In this document: piece after piece, positions 39,744-51,352 of the stretch
How positions within the stretch are numbered: position 1 is the stretch's first letter
Layout of the letters: the number at the start of each line of letters is the position of its first letter
Origin: Hygrocybe punicea
Taxonomy: Eukaryota; Basidiomycota; Agaricomycetes; Agaricales; Hygrophoraceae
Reading direction: 5' to 3'
DNA length: 64,000 nt
Assembly: GCA_963556145.1 (NCBI GenBank)
Contig: OY744463.1
Location: 3,100,001 to 3,164,000, forward strand
Notes under the pieces: generated by a model
What the model was told of the DNA's origin: nothing
Databases searched by the model: none
Seen by the model: only the letters and a program-made list of their open reading frames with translations
Program-made: the position numbers and the translations under genes

Positions 39744-40791
39744 TCGCATCTTGAGTATGAACGATTCCGGAGGCGGAATCCGGAGCGGAATCGACGGAAA
39801 GGACCGGAAACGGGCGGAATCGATAATACGTGAATGGGAATGGACGGGGACGAAGTGGGATATGAAGAGGATTCGGGTCCAGAGGGCCCGGAGCCTCTAC
39901 ATCGTCCAGTTCCTGTATTGCCTTGTGTAAGTCCTCTACCTCCGCCAGCTCTTCAGGTTCGCCCAGACCTCTTAGCCCTTCCTCAAGTGTTTCCCAAAAT
40001 TTCTTCCAACTTGCTTCTCGGTAATTCGGCTGCGGCTTGAATTTACTGCGCTGCACAGTAATGTCGAGCGTGTATGCTATAGGGAAATGATCCGTTTTCG
40101 CTGGCCTTTCTTCTGGGCGCGTATCACAGGATATAAAGTGGTCTAGTAGCGTATCGGTGCAGAACACGTTATCAACCCTTGTCAGGTTGTTGGTTGCCAG
40201 GGCCTGCAACGTAGGGATCCCTTCCGGCAACACCATCTTCATGTTGTGCTGACCCACGAGTTCCAGTAATGTTGCTGCTGCCTCTAGGTTCGCGTTGGTG
40301 AACAGATGAACGTTTCTCTCTTCGTCCCATAATGGGTGGTGCCTATTGAAGTCACCTGCCCATATATATCGTATTGGCCTGGGTGCCGCATTGTTCGCCG
40401 CTTCGCTGCCGAGATACTGATCGAGTTCCCTTAGTGCACTGTTGTTGTCACAGTTATTGTATATGTTGATTATTCGGATGGTTCCAAAATGTCCAGTAAG
40501 CTGCACCGCTGTGATGTCCGTGGATGGTAGGAGTATTGGCGCCCATACATTGGATGCCAATAATTTGCTGACAAGTATTACTGATCGGGTGGGGGTGGTG
40601 CCATGTGTATCGTGATGACGTGGTGGGTATATGACAGTGTAATAGCTGTTAGCCCGCGTGAGGCCTTTGAAGTCGAAATACGGTTCCTGTATCAGTACAA
40701 CGTCATGTTGTTTCCCGATCGATTCAAGCATATCTAGCTGGGCGATTAATGATCTGTTAACGTTTTGTTGCCATATCGAGACTTGTCTCAT
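39721..40791 (-). pseudogene. LINE ORF2 remnant: APE-type endonuclease without reverse transcriptase
   Basis: Reads MRQVSIWQQNVNRS with the endonuclease/exonuclease/phosphatase motifs: QNVN, LIQEPYFDF (catalytic Glu), YIWAGDFNRHHPLWDE (Asp/Asn) and KTDHFPIAY (Asp-His). These are those of the apurinic-type endonuclease that nicks the target in non-LTR retrotransposition. After about residue 297 (VEAP) the frame leaves the LINE and runs through a GAATC-rich repeat and the edge of an LTR-like sequence before stopping. The reverse transcriptase domain is therefore absent, so the element cannot move on its own. The first bases overlap the end of ORF1 by a few nucleotides in another frame. Confidence 0.82.
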
Positions 40792-42466
40792 GAATGGACA
40801 TCTTCAGTCGGCTGTGCAGGTGGTGTTTGTTTGTGTCGTTGCTGGTTTGATGGTCCTGCGCTTGACGAAGCTATGGGTATTGGTTGTGACAGCGGCGGCA
40901 ATGTTAAGATGTATGCTGGGCCTGACAGCGGTTCATCACCCCACCCTCCGGGCGTTGCTTGTCGCTCTCTATCCGCTCCCCATATGGTGTCCAAAGTCTG
41001 TTGGGACATAGTACCTCCGCTACTTCCTCCTTGATTCCATGCCAGGTATTGCTGTGAGGGCGCTAAGCCTATTCCTCTCCCGTACCCATTCATGAACCCT
41101 CGTCCTCTACCCGTCCTAGCTGCTGTCCCTCTGCCTCTGCTCTCTCCTGTCCAGTTACGGTTTCCCCCAGAATTACGGTCCTGTAAGTTCTCCTGCCAGC
41201 CATTCCCCCCCTGATCTCTTTGGTCTTGCCTCGCCCCATCATTTCTCCATGCTTGATCGAAGTCGTTCGCCTGCAGCCGTGATTCCTCCATGCATCCCCA
41301 CGTTCTCGGTTCCACTGTGGGGAACAGCCTGTATTTTGCTTCGACATTGTGTTCTTCCATCCGCTTAGTCCTCTCCTGGAAGATTCTGCAGTTACGGTCA
41401 GCGGCCCCATGCCCCATGTCTTTGCAGTTAGCACATTTGAGAGGTGCTCCTCCAGCAACATTGCACGTAGCATCATTCGTACGGTGCATCCCTGCACATC
41501 TCGCACACATGATCTCACTAGTAGTATAGATGCACCTCCGAAATGTTGCATGAATTCACGTATCACGTCACTCCTGCGCATATATCTCGCCCCCTCCACT
41601 GAGTTTAGCGAATAGATGATTGCGCCTGTCTGGGTGCGCCACGCTCCTACGAAGGTCATCCCTTCTGGCCTGTCAGCTGCCATGATCCCCATCATTTCGA
41701 GGGTTAGCTTTGCTTTTTCGACCAGCTCCCTCTCGGTTAGCGCCTCCAGTGGGTCGTTCTCTGCTCTAGGGTCTTTTTTCACAACAATTTGTCTGTCCAA
41801 TATGTCTCCTCTTGTGATGGATGGTGTGTGTTCTGGTGGTATTGGCATCCGCATCCTTGTCGCCGCGGCATACGTCAATGGTGCGTCAGTGTGTTGCTCC
41901 TGTCCTTGGTGTTGTGTGCCATGTGGCCCGTGTCCTTCGCACGCTTCTGTCATCGTCTCCTCAAATCTTGTTGTCAGCCGATCGAATTCATTGTGAAACT
42001 CTTCGATCGTGTTAGTTAAAGATATCACCGCTCCCTGTAGTGCCTGCTCTCTCTCGCTGATCTTGTTCTCCATACCCGTTAGATCCTCCATGACCCGCGT
42101 GAGTCTAGAGAAGAGGGGGGTCTCCATCTCGCTAACGATCGTTGCTGCAGTCTCTCTCGCGCCACCATCTTCTTGCATCTCTTTTATCGTGAAAGCAAAA
42201 GCCCTCATGAGGTTCACAATCGATCTTGGTAGTCTCGTCGTCGCTGCCACCACCTGGAGCATGACATGTGCAAGTTTCTGTGGTGTCAGATTTTCTCCTT
42301 GTGTTAGGTATCCGTCTTGTTCAAACATCACTCTACCCTGCTCTGCATCGTGGATGTCCGATGACATGCTACTTGCCTTTATCAGGTCTTCCCTCGTCCT
42401 CTTTTGCCGAGTTTGTCCTGGTGTGATGCTGGGTGACGCGATGCCAGAAGGCGGCTTTGGTGGCAT
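40788..42466 (-). pseudogene. LINE ORF1 with zinc knuckles, frameshifted
   Basis: ORF1 starts at ATG 42466 (MPPKPPSGIASPSITPGQ) and continues in one frame to about 41,520 through GASILLV. The family's CCHC zinc knuckles continue in a second frame (CARCAGMHRTNDATC and CANCKDMGHGAADRNC) to the stop at 40788, close to the ORF2 start. This shows a frameshift between 41,500 and 41,540. A programmed shift is possible but decay is simpler. ORF1 proteins of this kind bind the element RNA. The N-terminal half is helical and polar, and the region after the knuckles is Gly/Arg/Gln-rich (GRGRGFMNGYGRG). Confidence 0.75.
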
Positions 42467-43148
42467 CTCGTCGGGGATTTTCTTGGTACACTTATGTTTC
42501 CGGGCTCAATGTTTCCACCACTCATTTGGGGCTGGGAGCCCTCCCCCATCCATCCCCTCTCCGTTTCCCCCAACCGCCTTGCTTCCCAGACCTTTCCTCG
42601 CCACCCATCGCCACCTCCCTCTCCATGCACCCTTCCCTGGCCCCCAGCTTCCCTCTCTCCCATCACCCACCCTCCACCACCCTTCGCTATCAATTCCAGA
42701 CCCAGTCCAGCGCCTCCGTGAAGGTGAGTACCCACCCGTTCGTCGGCAGTGCCCCATGTATGATTATTTTTTATTTCTTTTATTTCTCTTTTATTTCTTT
42801 TATTTTCATGTATATTAGTCTATATACAGTATTTATAAGAATATATCTATGATATGTAAAAAATTCCGCAAGAAAAGACAGCGGGATAGTGAAATAGCCG
42901 TGCTCAATGTCGATGACGACAAGTGCGTATGCCTGTGAGTGATGGGTGGGGCCATGGCAACGGTGACGGGAAAGCCCGAGCCCATCAGCGCCCTTGTTCC
43001 TGACTGGACCTGACATTCCCGAAACAGGTTATTGCTGTATTTACTACTACATTACTAGTATACACTACTAATAACTACTAATAAGACTTATATACTGAGG
43101 CTAGGGTGGAGACTGATTTATGGCCAGATCACAGTTTTAAGACTTTAG
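42467..43148. other. LINE 5' region and AT-rich spacer
   Basis: Upstream of LINE ORF1 the minus strand probably holds the LINE 5' untranslated region. A T-rich run of TTTATTTC-type units lies at about 42768-42815 and an ACTACTA-rich stretch at about 43040-43085. No gene seen. Confidence 0.4.
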
Positions 43149-43197
43149 AGCCTTATAATAGTGGTTGAGACACATGTTCAACCACTATTATAAGGCT
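43149..43197. repeat. Perfect 20-bp inverted repeat with 9-base loop
   Basis: The left arm at 43149-43168 (AGCCTTATAATAGTGGTTGA) is the exact reverse complement of 43178-43197. The loop at 43169-43177 is GACACATGT. It would form a strong hairpin or cruciform, and could be two fused ends of a small inverted-repeat element. Confidence 0.9.
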
Positions 43198-43955
43198 TGT
43201 AGTGTGGGAAGGTCAGGTGCACGGTTTGGCGGTGTGTCATGGGTTCATACAGTTATCCCAGGACAACTTGAAGACATTCCACACAACCACCACAACCACC
43301 TCGATGGCTATGACCAACGGCGAGTGAGCACGCAGCGACCAGATGACTGACCGGAATAGTCAAAGGAAGGAGCAGGGAAGCGGCCAGGGGGTGGTGCTCC
43401 CACTTCCCGGCCTACAGGTAAGTCTCAATTTCTGATCAGGTAATGAACTGTAGCTAACTATGCTATGATGACAACAACAACAGCATGGGGCAACAGCACA
43501 ATGACAATGCATCCCCCTCTCATCCAGCTCACGGACATGCAACAACAACAACGCATCCCCCTCTCATCCACCTCGCAGACACGCAACAACATGTCCGATG
43601 GCGTATGACCCCTCGGTCACCCTCGGTCATCTCTCTGTCACCCAATGACACGTCCAACGACCCATTCCCCAGTCTTGATCACCTCGCAGACACACACGTC
43701 GTGTCAATTGACGCTGGCGCTGCATCTGCGAGGTTGCAGAGTGGAATGGGTGTTGTGGTGGATGGCAGGACACAATGGTACACCACAGGTAAGGTGTACC
43801 ATCATGACCCATGGGATGTTCAGATGTGGATGCAGGTCAAAACCACCCTGGGTAAGGTGTTCACAGATACAGGTGTGGTGTCAGCAGAGCTGACCCGTTC
43901 AAGACCCATGGTCAACCCTAGTCAGAATGGGGATCAAGACCTTGAAGACAGGGGG
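43198..43955. other. Accessory region with a weak plus-strand ORF
   Basis: A 158-aa ORF at 43485-43961 has no family signature. It contains a tandem duplication of about 43 bp (GCATCCCCCTCTCATCCA repeated near 43509 and 43552) and a stretch VSIDAGAASARLQSGMGVVV. It could be a piece of a repeat-encoded protein, but coding status is doubtful. Confidence 0.3.
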
Positions 43956-46302
43956 TTATGAATGTTCATGTGAACTCAAATCTAGTGTCATACCTTTGAT
44001 GCGCCATATGGGACTCATGACATTATTTGGGAGCACGTTGGTGTACTCATCCAAAGCTGCCTGTTGCTGAATAGCTCCCCTTTTTTTCTTGTGCGATAAG
44101 AACATGAGATCCATGAAGTGATCTAAATAGGTATCCTTGATGCCAATGTTGGTCTTTGTCATTTTAATCTTAGTCTGATTTCCAACTGCCGCTGCAAGTG
44201 TAAACATCAATTTCAGTTCCTGCGATTCAATTTTATCCCGCGGTTTGCCAACCTAATACTTGATAATATTTCAGGTGCAGAGATGTTAGTCAGCCATACT
44301 CTCCGATTTCTTCTTCTGGCCTTGTGTTGGTGCATCAGACTCACTTGTGTCTCCACTAGCCCCTTCATTCGCAGTCCCATGGTCATGGTCATCTGCAGAT
44401 TGCTGCGCCGCCATAGTGCCACTACCTGTATCTGAACCCTTTACCTGGCAGACCCTACAAAAAAATTTACCTTTGAGACCAATATGACATGCCAATTCAC
44501 TCTGCATAGGATTGTCTCCTAGCAAAGCAACAATGGTGGGGATGACCAAAACACGATCTTGATGTACATGATCCCAAACCCAAATACCCGTATCCCAAGC
44601 TTTCCTACAGCAAAAATTAGATTTTATGTAACGGTGCGACACAACACCTACTCCAGCTGTTCAACAATACCATCTAGCATTTCGAGTGGCGGTGCTATGT
44701 TTGAAGTGCACAGAAAATGGATGTTATACTCTTGATGAACATGTGCCCTACGGAGTCCTGTGGGTTGAAAGGAATGAGTTATGTTTGTTCCATTTCTTTG
44801 AGAGATTGCCTGATGTGTCGTCACAGTACAGCCAGATTGGAAAGCAATAAACACAAGCACCATTTGCAAGTGCCCTCCAGTGATTGCCTATGGCGGCATC
44901 TGTGTAAGTCCAAGGCAAGAGCGGCCCATCATGGGTAGACAGAGTACCTTAGAAAAGAAAAGAAGGCTTAACATTGAGTGAGCTGGATAGAATATCCTTA
45001 CCGAAGATCTGTGTTGCATGTGGTAAGCCATTAATAGACTTACTTGCAGACCAGTTCCCGAATGACACGAGGAACTGATCTGCCAAAACTTTGATTTTGT
45101 TAAATGTTTCGACAACTCATCCCCTATGTGATTTGTGTGATATTGTATGCAGGGTCCATGCTTTAGCAAAGGTCTGCTGTCCATGAAGGATCCACCACAT
45201 TAGCATACATGTAAGGCCATTATTGAGTAGACAGGGTTCATGCACGAAGTACTGCTGATTTTGTATGATTGCCATAGGCGTCGCCTTTGTGGGGTCCATA
45301 TCTTCATGCCAATGGCTGGCCTGCCAATACTCATCGACCATTTGGCCAGCATCTACAGGATAAAAATGTAAGTGCGGTTGAACACAAGGATTTGCCATCT
45401 CCTATTCGATCCAGTAGCATATTTTATTAACTCAGTGGAAGAAGCCTACCTGCGCTATAATATCAGATAGTAAATTCACGTAGTACTTGTGGCCGAGAGC
45501 TCCTTGATATGGAACCAATTACATGCCACACATTGCTTGTAACACAGTCTCAATATTCTTCATCAACTTAATGGAATGTGGATCGGCAATGCCATTGAAG
45601 TGGAGCAACCATAATAAGATGTCAAGTTGGCACTGTGAGAAGACAGACTGGGGTAAATGCATCAAGATATTGATAGCACAGGCATTGAAAAGTATGGGTT
45701 AGAAACACCATGATTTTTACATAGATGGTGCCATACTTTTTTATCAGGCCATGGACACCATTCATGATTGATTTGCTTGGGCAGGTTGTAACAAGCCCCA
45801 GTAGAACTACTTGATCTGTTAGCTGCAAATACAATCATCAGCTAGCTTTTCGTGAACAATTATATGACTGATGGAGTTGTGATTCCTCCTCTGCCTCAAC
45901 GTCATCATCATAATCCGATCTCTCATCTATCTGTTGGTTGGAAAGATCGCCACCATCAAGGAATTCCAACAATGCTTGTGAGAGGATCACCACCCCAACA
46001 TTGACACGAGATGAACTGAGCAGGTCATCGTTACTATCACCAGAGAAAGGAGTATAGTCCGTTGTCCCAATATCTTGATAGCCTACATCTTCTTCTATGC
46101 CAATATCATATGCCATATTGTCAAGAATTGATCGAAGGGCATACTCTGTCTCTTGAGCAGGGTCCGCCTCTAATTGGAAAGTTTTATTAGAGGTAATATG
46201 ATATGCAACAGCATCCAAATGAACCGAAGTTTGCTCATGCCGAATGGCATTCTTTCTTGAGTGTACCTTGCTACATACAAGCTTGACAACTCCAGTTCCC
46301 AT
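43956..46302 (-). pseudogene. Agaricomycete transposase-like family (Tnp2/KDZ-related), broken
   Basis: Several minus-strand pieces line up in family order. They are an N-terminal part at 46302-45838; a part near 45400 with HLHFYPVDAGQMVDEYWQASHWHEDMDPTKATPM and YFVHEPCLLNNG; and a part at 44642-44286 with LLGDNPMQSELACHIGLKGKFFCRVC. The last is a hallmark of a multicopy, transposon-associated protein family of mushroom genomes. The pieces sit in different frames with stops between them that not all introns explain, so decay is likely. The assignment to Tnp2 or KDZ-type elements is from memory of the family and should be treated as approximate. The conserved catalytic core was not located. 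Confidence 0.55.
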
Positions 46303-47227
46303 TGGATAACAGTAACCACCCTAGCAATAATATATTAATATATTATTGTAATAGTATATTGAATATCACCCACATTGAGCCGAATTGGGTGAGGGAAATT
46401 GCTGGTTGCTCGCAGCCATCTTTGAATTAATGTTCAGGGTGGTGAACTAGGTGGGAGGAGGGGTGTGATAAAGAGGCGATGAGGTCGTATTGCAATGAGA
46501 TGGAACACCAGGACTGTGGGTGCTCAGGGCGGTAAAGTAGGTGGGAGGAGGGATGAGATGATGAGGGGATGAGGTCAGATTGCAAGGAGATTGAGCGCCA
46601 GCACAGAGTGTGACAGAGGTGTAATCAACGGTTAGGCACAGGATGAGACCAAGGATGTGCTTGGGGTCTGCTTGGCTTTGGCCTCAGCACCAAATTGTTT
46701 TCACCCTCAGCATGAAACTCGCTGACACAGGGCCTGGATCTGGTCCGTGCCCAGGCTCTGTACGTAACATGGTCTGTTCACACCCAATTCCGAGTCCAAT
46801 GCACATATATTATCACACCTCAGCTATTCAGGAGTAGTGACTAGCTTCCCTCTATAGCAACATCAAGCTTAAAAGTGGCCTTTTCAACCCTGGCACCACT
46901 GAACCATCTGGCTGTGTAGACTATATATGGCAAGGTCACACTGATATGCTACAGTATTGGGACAATCCGAGAATACAGACTGGTACAGTAAGAGGAGGCG
47001 GTCGATTTGATTAAAGAGGCAAAGGCACTTCACTGATTGGATCGGCGTTGCAGCAGTTGCTGCTAACCCCTAGGACCCCGGAGACCCTTAGCCAGTAGAT
47101 TCCCTTTCCTGTAGTAGCTTAGTCATCTATCTTAGGGTTTTCCCCAGCTTCCCCCTTCCTGCCGCGGCTCCCCTTGAGCCTTTCCCTCTGAGGTCCAGAG
47201 ATCTCCTCTCCAGCACATGAGACGAGG
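46303..47227. other. Gene-free accessory region
   Basis: No supported gene. Contains the tandem duplication at about 46430-46612 listed separately and otherwise unremarkable sequence. A short ORF at 46643-46837 was not accepted. Confidence 0.4.
46430..46612. repeat. Diverged tandem duplication of about 90 bp
   Basis: Two adjacent units share TAGGTGGGAGGAGGG, GGCGATGAGGTC or GGGATGAGGTC, and ATTGCAA with GGAGAT in the same order. The first runs from about 46430, the second from about 46521. They differ at roughly one base in five by eye. Confidence 0.7.
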
Positions 47228-48365
47228 CTACAGAAGGGTAAAATTGGTCAGAACAATGAAGACTATGCAGCAACTAGGCACAATAGGGATGGACTCTATT
47301 TGGCCATATGCACTACTGTTAAATTCCAGTAACTGCTGATTGATACTAACAGGTTGAATGCGATAATCAAGGTGGTTAATAAGAGCCTTGCAATGTGCAC
47401 AGGTCAATGGAAAGGATGACAGTAAAGTAGTCAGTAGGAGATGTACCTGTTGGCCTAAGATTCTGAATGTCGTATTGTTTGGCATGTGCTGACGAATGGC
47501 TACGATGCTTGAGATTGTATAATCTATACCGGAGAACCTGAGCACAATGATGAATCTTAATTGAAAGAGGCAGCTGGGAACTTGATGCATACAAATTGGA
47601 TGTCCATCATCACAGTTCCCTCTGCCTTTCCATTCTTAATCTCATCACGTAATTGGGAGCTCGAAATCTGCGAGACCTGAGCACCGGTGTCCCACAGACA
47701 CCAAACATTCAGAAACTCCTGGCATGGAGGATTGTTCGCATCGCTATCCGGAGTGACAACAATTGATGTGCCAATAAATGGAAGACAGCGAGCTGTTGTT
47801 ATATTGATTCAGCCAGGTTGCCATGTAGGGCTCAGGAAATTTGCCATCGGGGAAGGTGTCCTTGGCAAGCTTCCTTAAGCGGCATCGGTGTTCTTCTGCG
47901 ACTTCATCAAGAGCTTTGCTAGGCTTGGGATTGGCCACAAAGGTGGACTTGTATGGAGGAACCGTTTCAAGACTTCTGTCGGGGTCTGGAGACTACTGAA
48001 GGGAAAAGGTTACAGCTTGGTAATGATGAGATTCAAGGAGAGGTTCACGGTTCAAAAGTGCTTGCCGCCTCTTGCTGGCAGACTCATTCACCTCTTTGTG
48101 CTTGTGGTCCTCCTGCTGTTTGACAGCCTCCAGAAGCACATTGGCGGAAACAGACGTAATCCTAAACTCTATTAGTGTAGCAGCGAGAGCGTCTACATCC
48201 ACTAGGTAGAGCGAAGGCACAAGAGTTGGCGGTGGTGGGAGATTCATACCTGGTAAGGGTGTTCAGCCTGCTGCCAAAAACCAGAGTATCTGTTGGTGTC
48301 AACTTACCGTATCTGTTGGTTATATCAGCCACCCACTGATGTATACGGGCACCATTTCTGGAATC
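47228..48365 (-). pseudogene. Unidentified minus-strand coding remnants
   Basis: Three minus-strand ORFs with protein-like composition succeed one another: 48247-47993 (MNLPPPPTLVPSLYLVDVDA, then a helical charged stretch VKQQEDHKHKEVNESASKRR), 47938-47744 (DEVAEEHRCRLRKLAKDTFPDGKFPEPY) and 47590-47228. They may be exons of one multi-intron accessory gene or decayed pieces of an element. No family was recognised and frames are broken between them. The setting, between transposase-like and NACHT remnants, favours repeat origin. Confidence 0.35.
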
Positions 48366-48680
48366 TCATCCCACTCCGATGTCGAAAAGAGCTAACAAAG
48401 AAAGTGGTAAGACCTCAGCTCTAAAGAAGTTCAGACGGTCAGGCACTTCCCCTGTATCAGTCCACGTCTGCTTCTCATTTGGTACCAATGTAGAGGGACA
48501 GCTGATGGTGGTGCATTCACACTCAATGGCATTGCTAGACTTCTTGAGGCAAGCGTTGATTTTGTCAATCTCTTCACAGAACACTTACAGTTATATTGAC
48601 AAGCCTCGGGGGATATTAACAAAGGCTTTCAAGACTCAACAAGTACTGTACATCATCAAACCTCTTTCATTGGGACACAC

Positions 48681-49439
48681 TAGTGTTGGACAGGTTTGGT
48701 TTGGTCCGGTTCAGGCCAAAAAAATCTGAACCTTGAACCAAACCTAAGGTTCAGTTCAGTCAATATGCTGAACCTTGAACTGAACCTTGGGTTCAGGTTC
48801 AAACAGGTTCAGTTCAGGTTCACCCTGATCTGAAGCCTGAACCAAACCTGTAAGTGTATCATAGGGCTAGATTACATTTTTATTCAGTATAAAGGCCTTT
48901 ATTTTATGCCTTGTAGTTATATAGCATGAAAAAAGGTTCCTTTAGCAGCAAATTGTCTGTATTACTGTACATTTGTATCACTTAAAGCTAAAATGATCAA
49001 GAAATTAACCTTATCAGCTTCAATATTGCAGCTGTAGCACTTAAAAATAATGATAATATAATACATCACACATACTTGAGGCTTACCTTGGCACAATCCT
49101 CAGATATTATACAACTTATACCAACTTATCCTGACAAATCCAGAGCTCAAACCTCCTGAAGGAGAGTAGCAGGATTTAACAGGAAGTTGTTAGCTACAAC
49201 AAGAGAAAAGTGATCATGTTTCTTCCAAAAATTAGGCAAAATTATATCACATTTGTTGAAGTTTAGGTTCAAGTTCAAACTGGTTCAAACCAGGTTCACA
49301 GAATTTCCCCCCTGCCTAAACCTTGAACTGAACCTCAGGTTCAGTTCAGGCTTCAGCTTGAACCTGAACCCTATTTCAGGTTCAGTTCAGTTCAGTTCAG
49401 GTCCGAACCTCGGTTCAGAACCAAGCCTATCCATCACTA
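48681..49439. mobile_element. hAT-type MITE, 759 bp, built of GGTTCAG repeats
   Basis: Terminal inverted repeats begin TAGTGTTGGACAGGTTTGGT on the left and TAGTGATGGATAGGCTTGGT (reverse complement) on the right, with three mismatches in 20. They are flanked by an exact 8-bp target duplication GGACACAC (48673-48680 and 49440-49447). An 8-bp duplication and TAGTG ends are typical of the hAT superfamily. The inner ends of both arms are made of GGTTCAG/GTTCA arrays in inverted orientation; the middle is AT-rich and non-coding. It needs a hAT transposase supplied elsewhere. It sits just upstream of, and probably in, the NACHT gene. Confidence 0.85.
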
Positions 49440-50117
49440 GGACACACCACGTTGACACCAGTCATGGAAACTTCTATGACATCCAAGGCAATCAAATTAA
49501 CAATGTAAACATCAACAGAGGTACTCATTTCAGTATCAAGTGCCATATGCATCATGACATTTCCTTTCAGACCAAAGATGTGAGAAAATAGGTCAGTGGT
49601 TATCTCCTACGATCCTATCTACAAACTACGATGCAGCACTCGAGGCTCATCATGAAGGGATGGGAATGTGGTTTATCAGAAGCAAACAGTTCTCGGATTG
49701 GAAGATGGATGCAGGCTCACTCCTCTGGCTGTATGAAAAATGTGTGCTTGATATTTCAGGAAGGTTCTCAAATAGTCACTAATGTATTGGTAATAGCTGG
49801 TTGTGGCAAGACCGTTTTAAGGTGAGAATCCTTCAGTGACTGGTCTGTTTGAAGCTTACTGTGACCCTGAAAAGCTCAACTATATTTGAGAATGTACGAT
49901 GTTGGTGCAATGGTGACCCCGGTGCATGGTGGGCCTCAAGCTATGTCTTTTTCGACGGGAGAGATTTGCAAAAAGGCTTACAAAGTCTTGAACATCTCAT
50001 TCGCTCACTCATCTGGCAATTTTCCACACAAAACAATTCCTTGCCCAAGGCATTGTGTGACCTCTATGAACAGTGTGGTTCTGGAAACCTGCAACCATCT
50101 CAAGGATCTCTGCACAG

Positions 50118-50404
50118 TGTAGAGGCTCCGGATCATGTGGATCTGTATCCCCTTCATATCTGACACCATTCCCATCCATTCCCATTCCTATATCATCGAT
50201 TCCACTCGATTCTGCTCTTTCCTATCAATTCCGCTCCAGATTCCGCTGTAGAGGCTCCGGATCGTGTGGATCCGTTTCCCCTTCATATCCCACTCCGTTC
50301 CCGTCCATTCCCATTCCCGTATCATCGATTCTGTTCGATTCCACTCATTCCTATCGATTCCGCTCCAGATTCCACCTCCGGAATCATTCCCACTCAAGAT
50401 GCAA
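50118..50404 (+). repeat. 129-bp tandem units starting TGTAGAGGCTCCGG
   Basis: Two direct units, 50118-50246 and 50247 to about 50375, begin with the same TGTAGAGGCTCCGGATC. They are rich in CCATTCC and GATTCC motifs. The second leads into CTCCGGAATCATTCCCACTC just before the LTR-like repeat. The same order occurs on the minus strand at 39901-39744. Confidence 0.8.
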
Positions 50405-50861
50405 TGTCCCTAACAACCTGGAATCAGTATGTTTCTAGTTATATATCATGTATCTACGTTTCCCGTCTCCTAGTACATAGCACCACTCCACCATTCCTCC
50501 ACTCCACTCCCCCTATCATTTACAGCCTTCGCTTGTAGTACATGGTTACTACAGCACAGGATCCCTCACAGTAGTATAAAAGTAGCACATTTATACTACA
50601 AACAATATAGAAAAATACCCATGCACGCATATAGAAAATACCGACACCCACGCTTTAGTTCTATTTCTGAGTCCACTCTTCATATCGTCTACACTGCTCA
50701 TAGTCCTTTCCCCATACTCTCCCTCTGATTCCAGAACCCCTGGGTTCGGGTTGGATTGACTAGACCTTTCTAAAAGAAACTAAATTCCTCTGATCACTTC
50801 TTAGCTGATCACCACTTTCATAGATTCCCATTCCAGGTCTACAACAGAACTCGCCGTCACA
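50405..50861 (+). repeat. LTR-like repeat, tandem copy A (457 bp)
   Basis: Begins TGTCCCTAACAACC and ends GTCACA, so it has the TG...CA ends expected of a long terminal repeat. It contains a TATA-like AGTAGTATAAAAG about 185 bases in. It is nearly the same length as copy B, 33 bases downstream, and shares the 39436-39743 sequence. No pol genes of the element are present here. Confidence 0.75.
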
Positions 50862-50894
50862 CGGCCTCCAGAATCGTTCCTGCTGGTGATGCAG

Positions 50895-51352
50895 TGTCCC
50901 TAACAACCCAGAATCAGTACATATATAATTGTATATCCTATATCTTTGTTTCCCGTCTCCTAGTACATAGCACTCCTCCTATCCTCCTCTCCACTCGCCC
51001 CCTATCACTTACAGCCTTCGCTTGTAGCACATAGTTACCATAGCACAGGATCCCTCACAGTAGTATAAAAGTAGCACATTTACACTACAAAATATATAGA
51101 AATACCAATACCCAGACATGCATATATAAATACAGACATACATCTTATCGTCCCACTTCAGTTCTATTTCTTAGTCCTCTCTTCATATTGTCTACACCTG
51201 CCTTTTTCCTCTCCCCCATACTCTCCCTCTGATTCCAGAACCCCTGGATTCATTAGACTTCTCTAATGAAACTGATTCCTCTGATCACTTTCTAGCTGAT
51301 CACCCTTTCTGTAGATTCCTCTTCTGAGTCTACAACAGAACTCACCATCACA
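50895..51352 (+). repeat. LTR-like repeat, tandem copy B (458 bp)
   Basis: Begins TGTCCCTAACAACC and ends ATCACA. Aligns end to end with copy A with scattered substitutions. The 33 bases between the copies (CCTCCAGAATCGTTCC onward) resemble the bases preceding copy A, so the duplicated unit of about 490 bp includes that leader. Confidence 0.75.

Noticed and set aside
41616..42818. Long plus-strand ORFs opposite LINE ORF1
   Set aside because: They are shadows of the minus-strand ORF1, caused by its codon bias.
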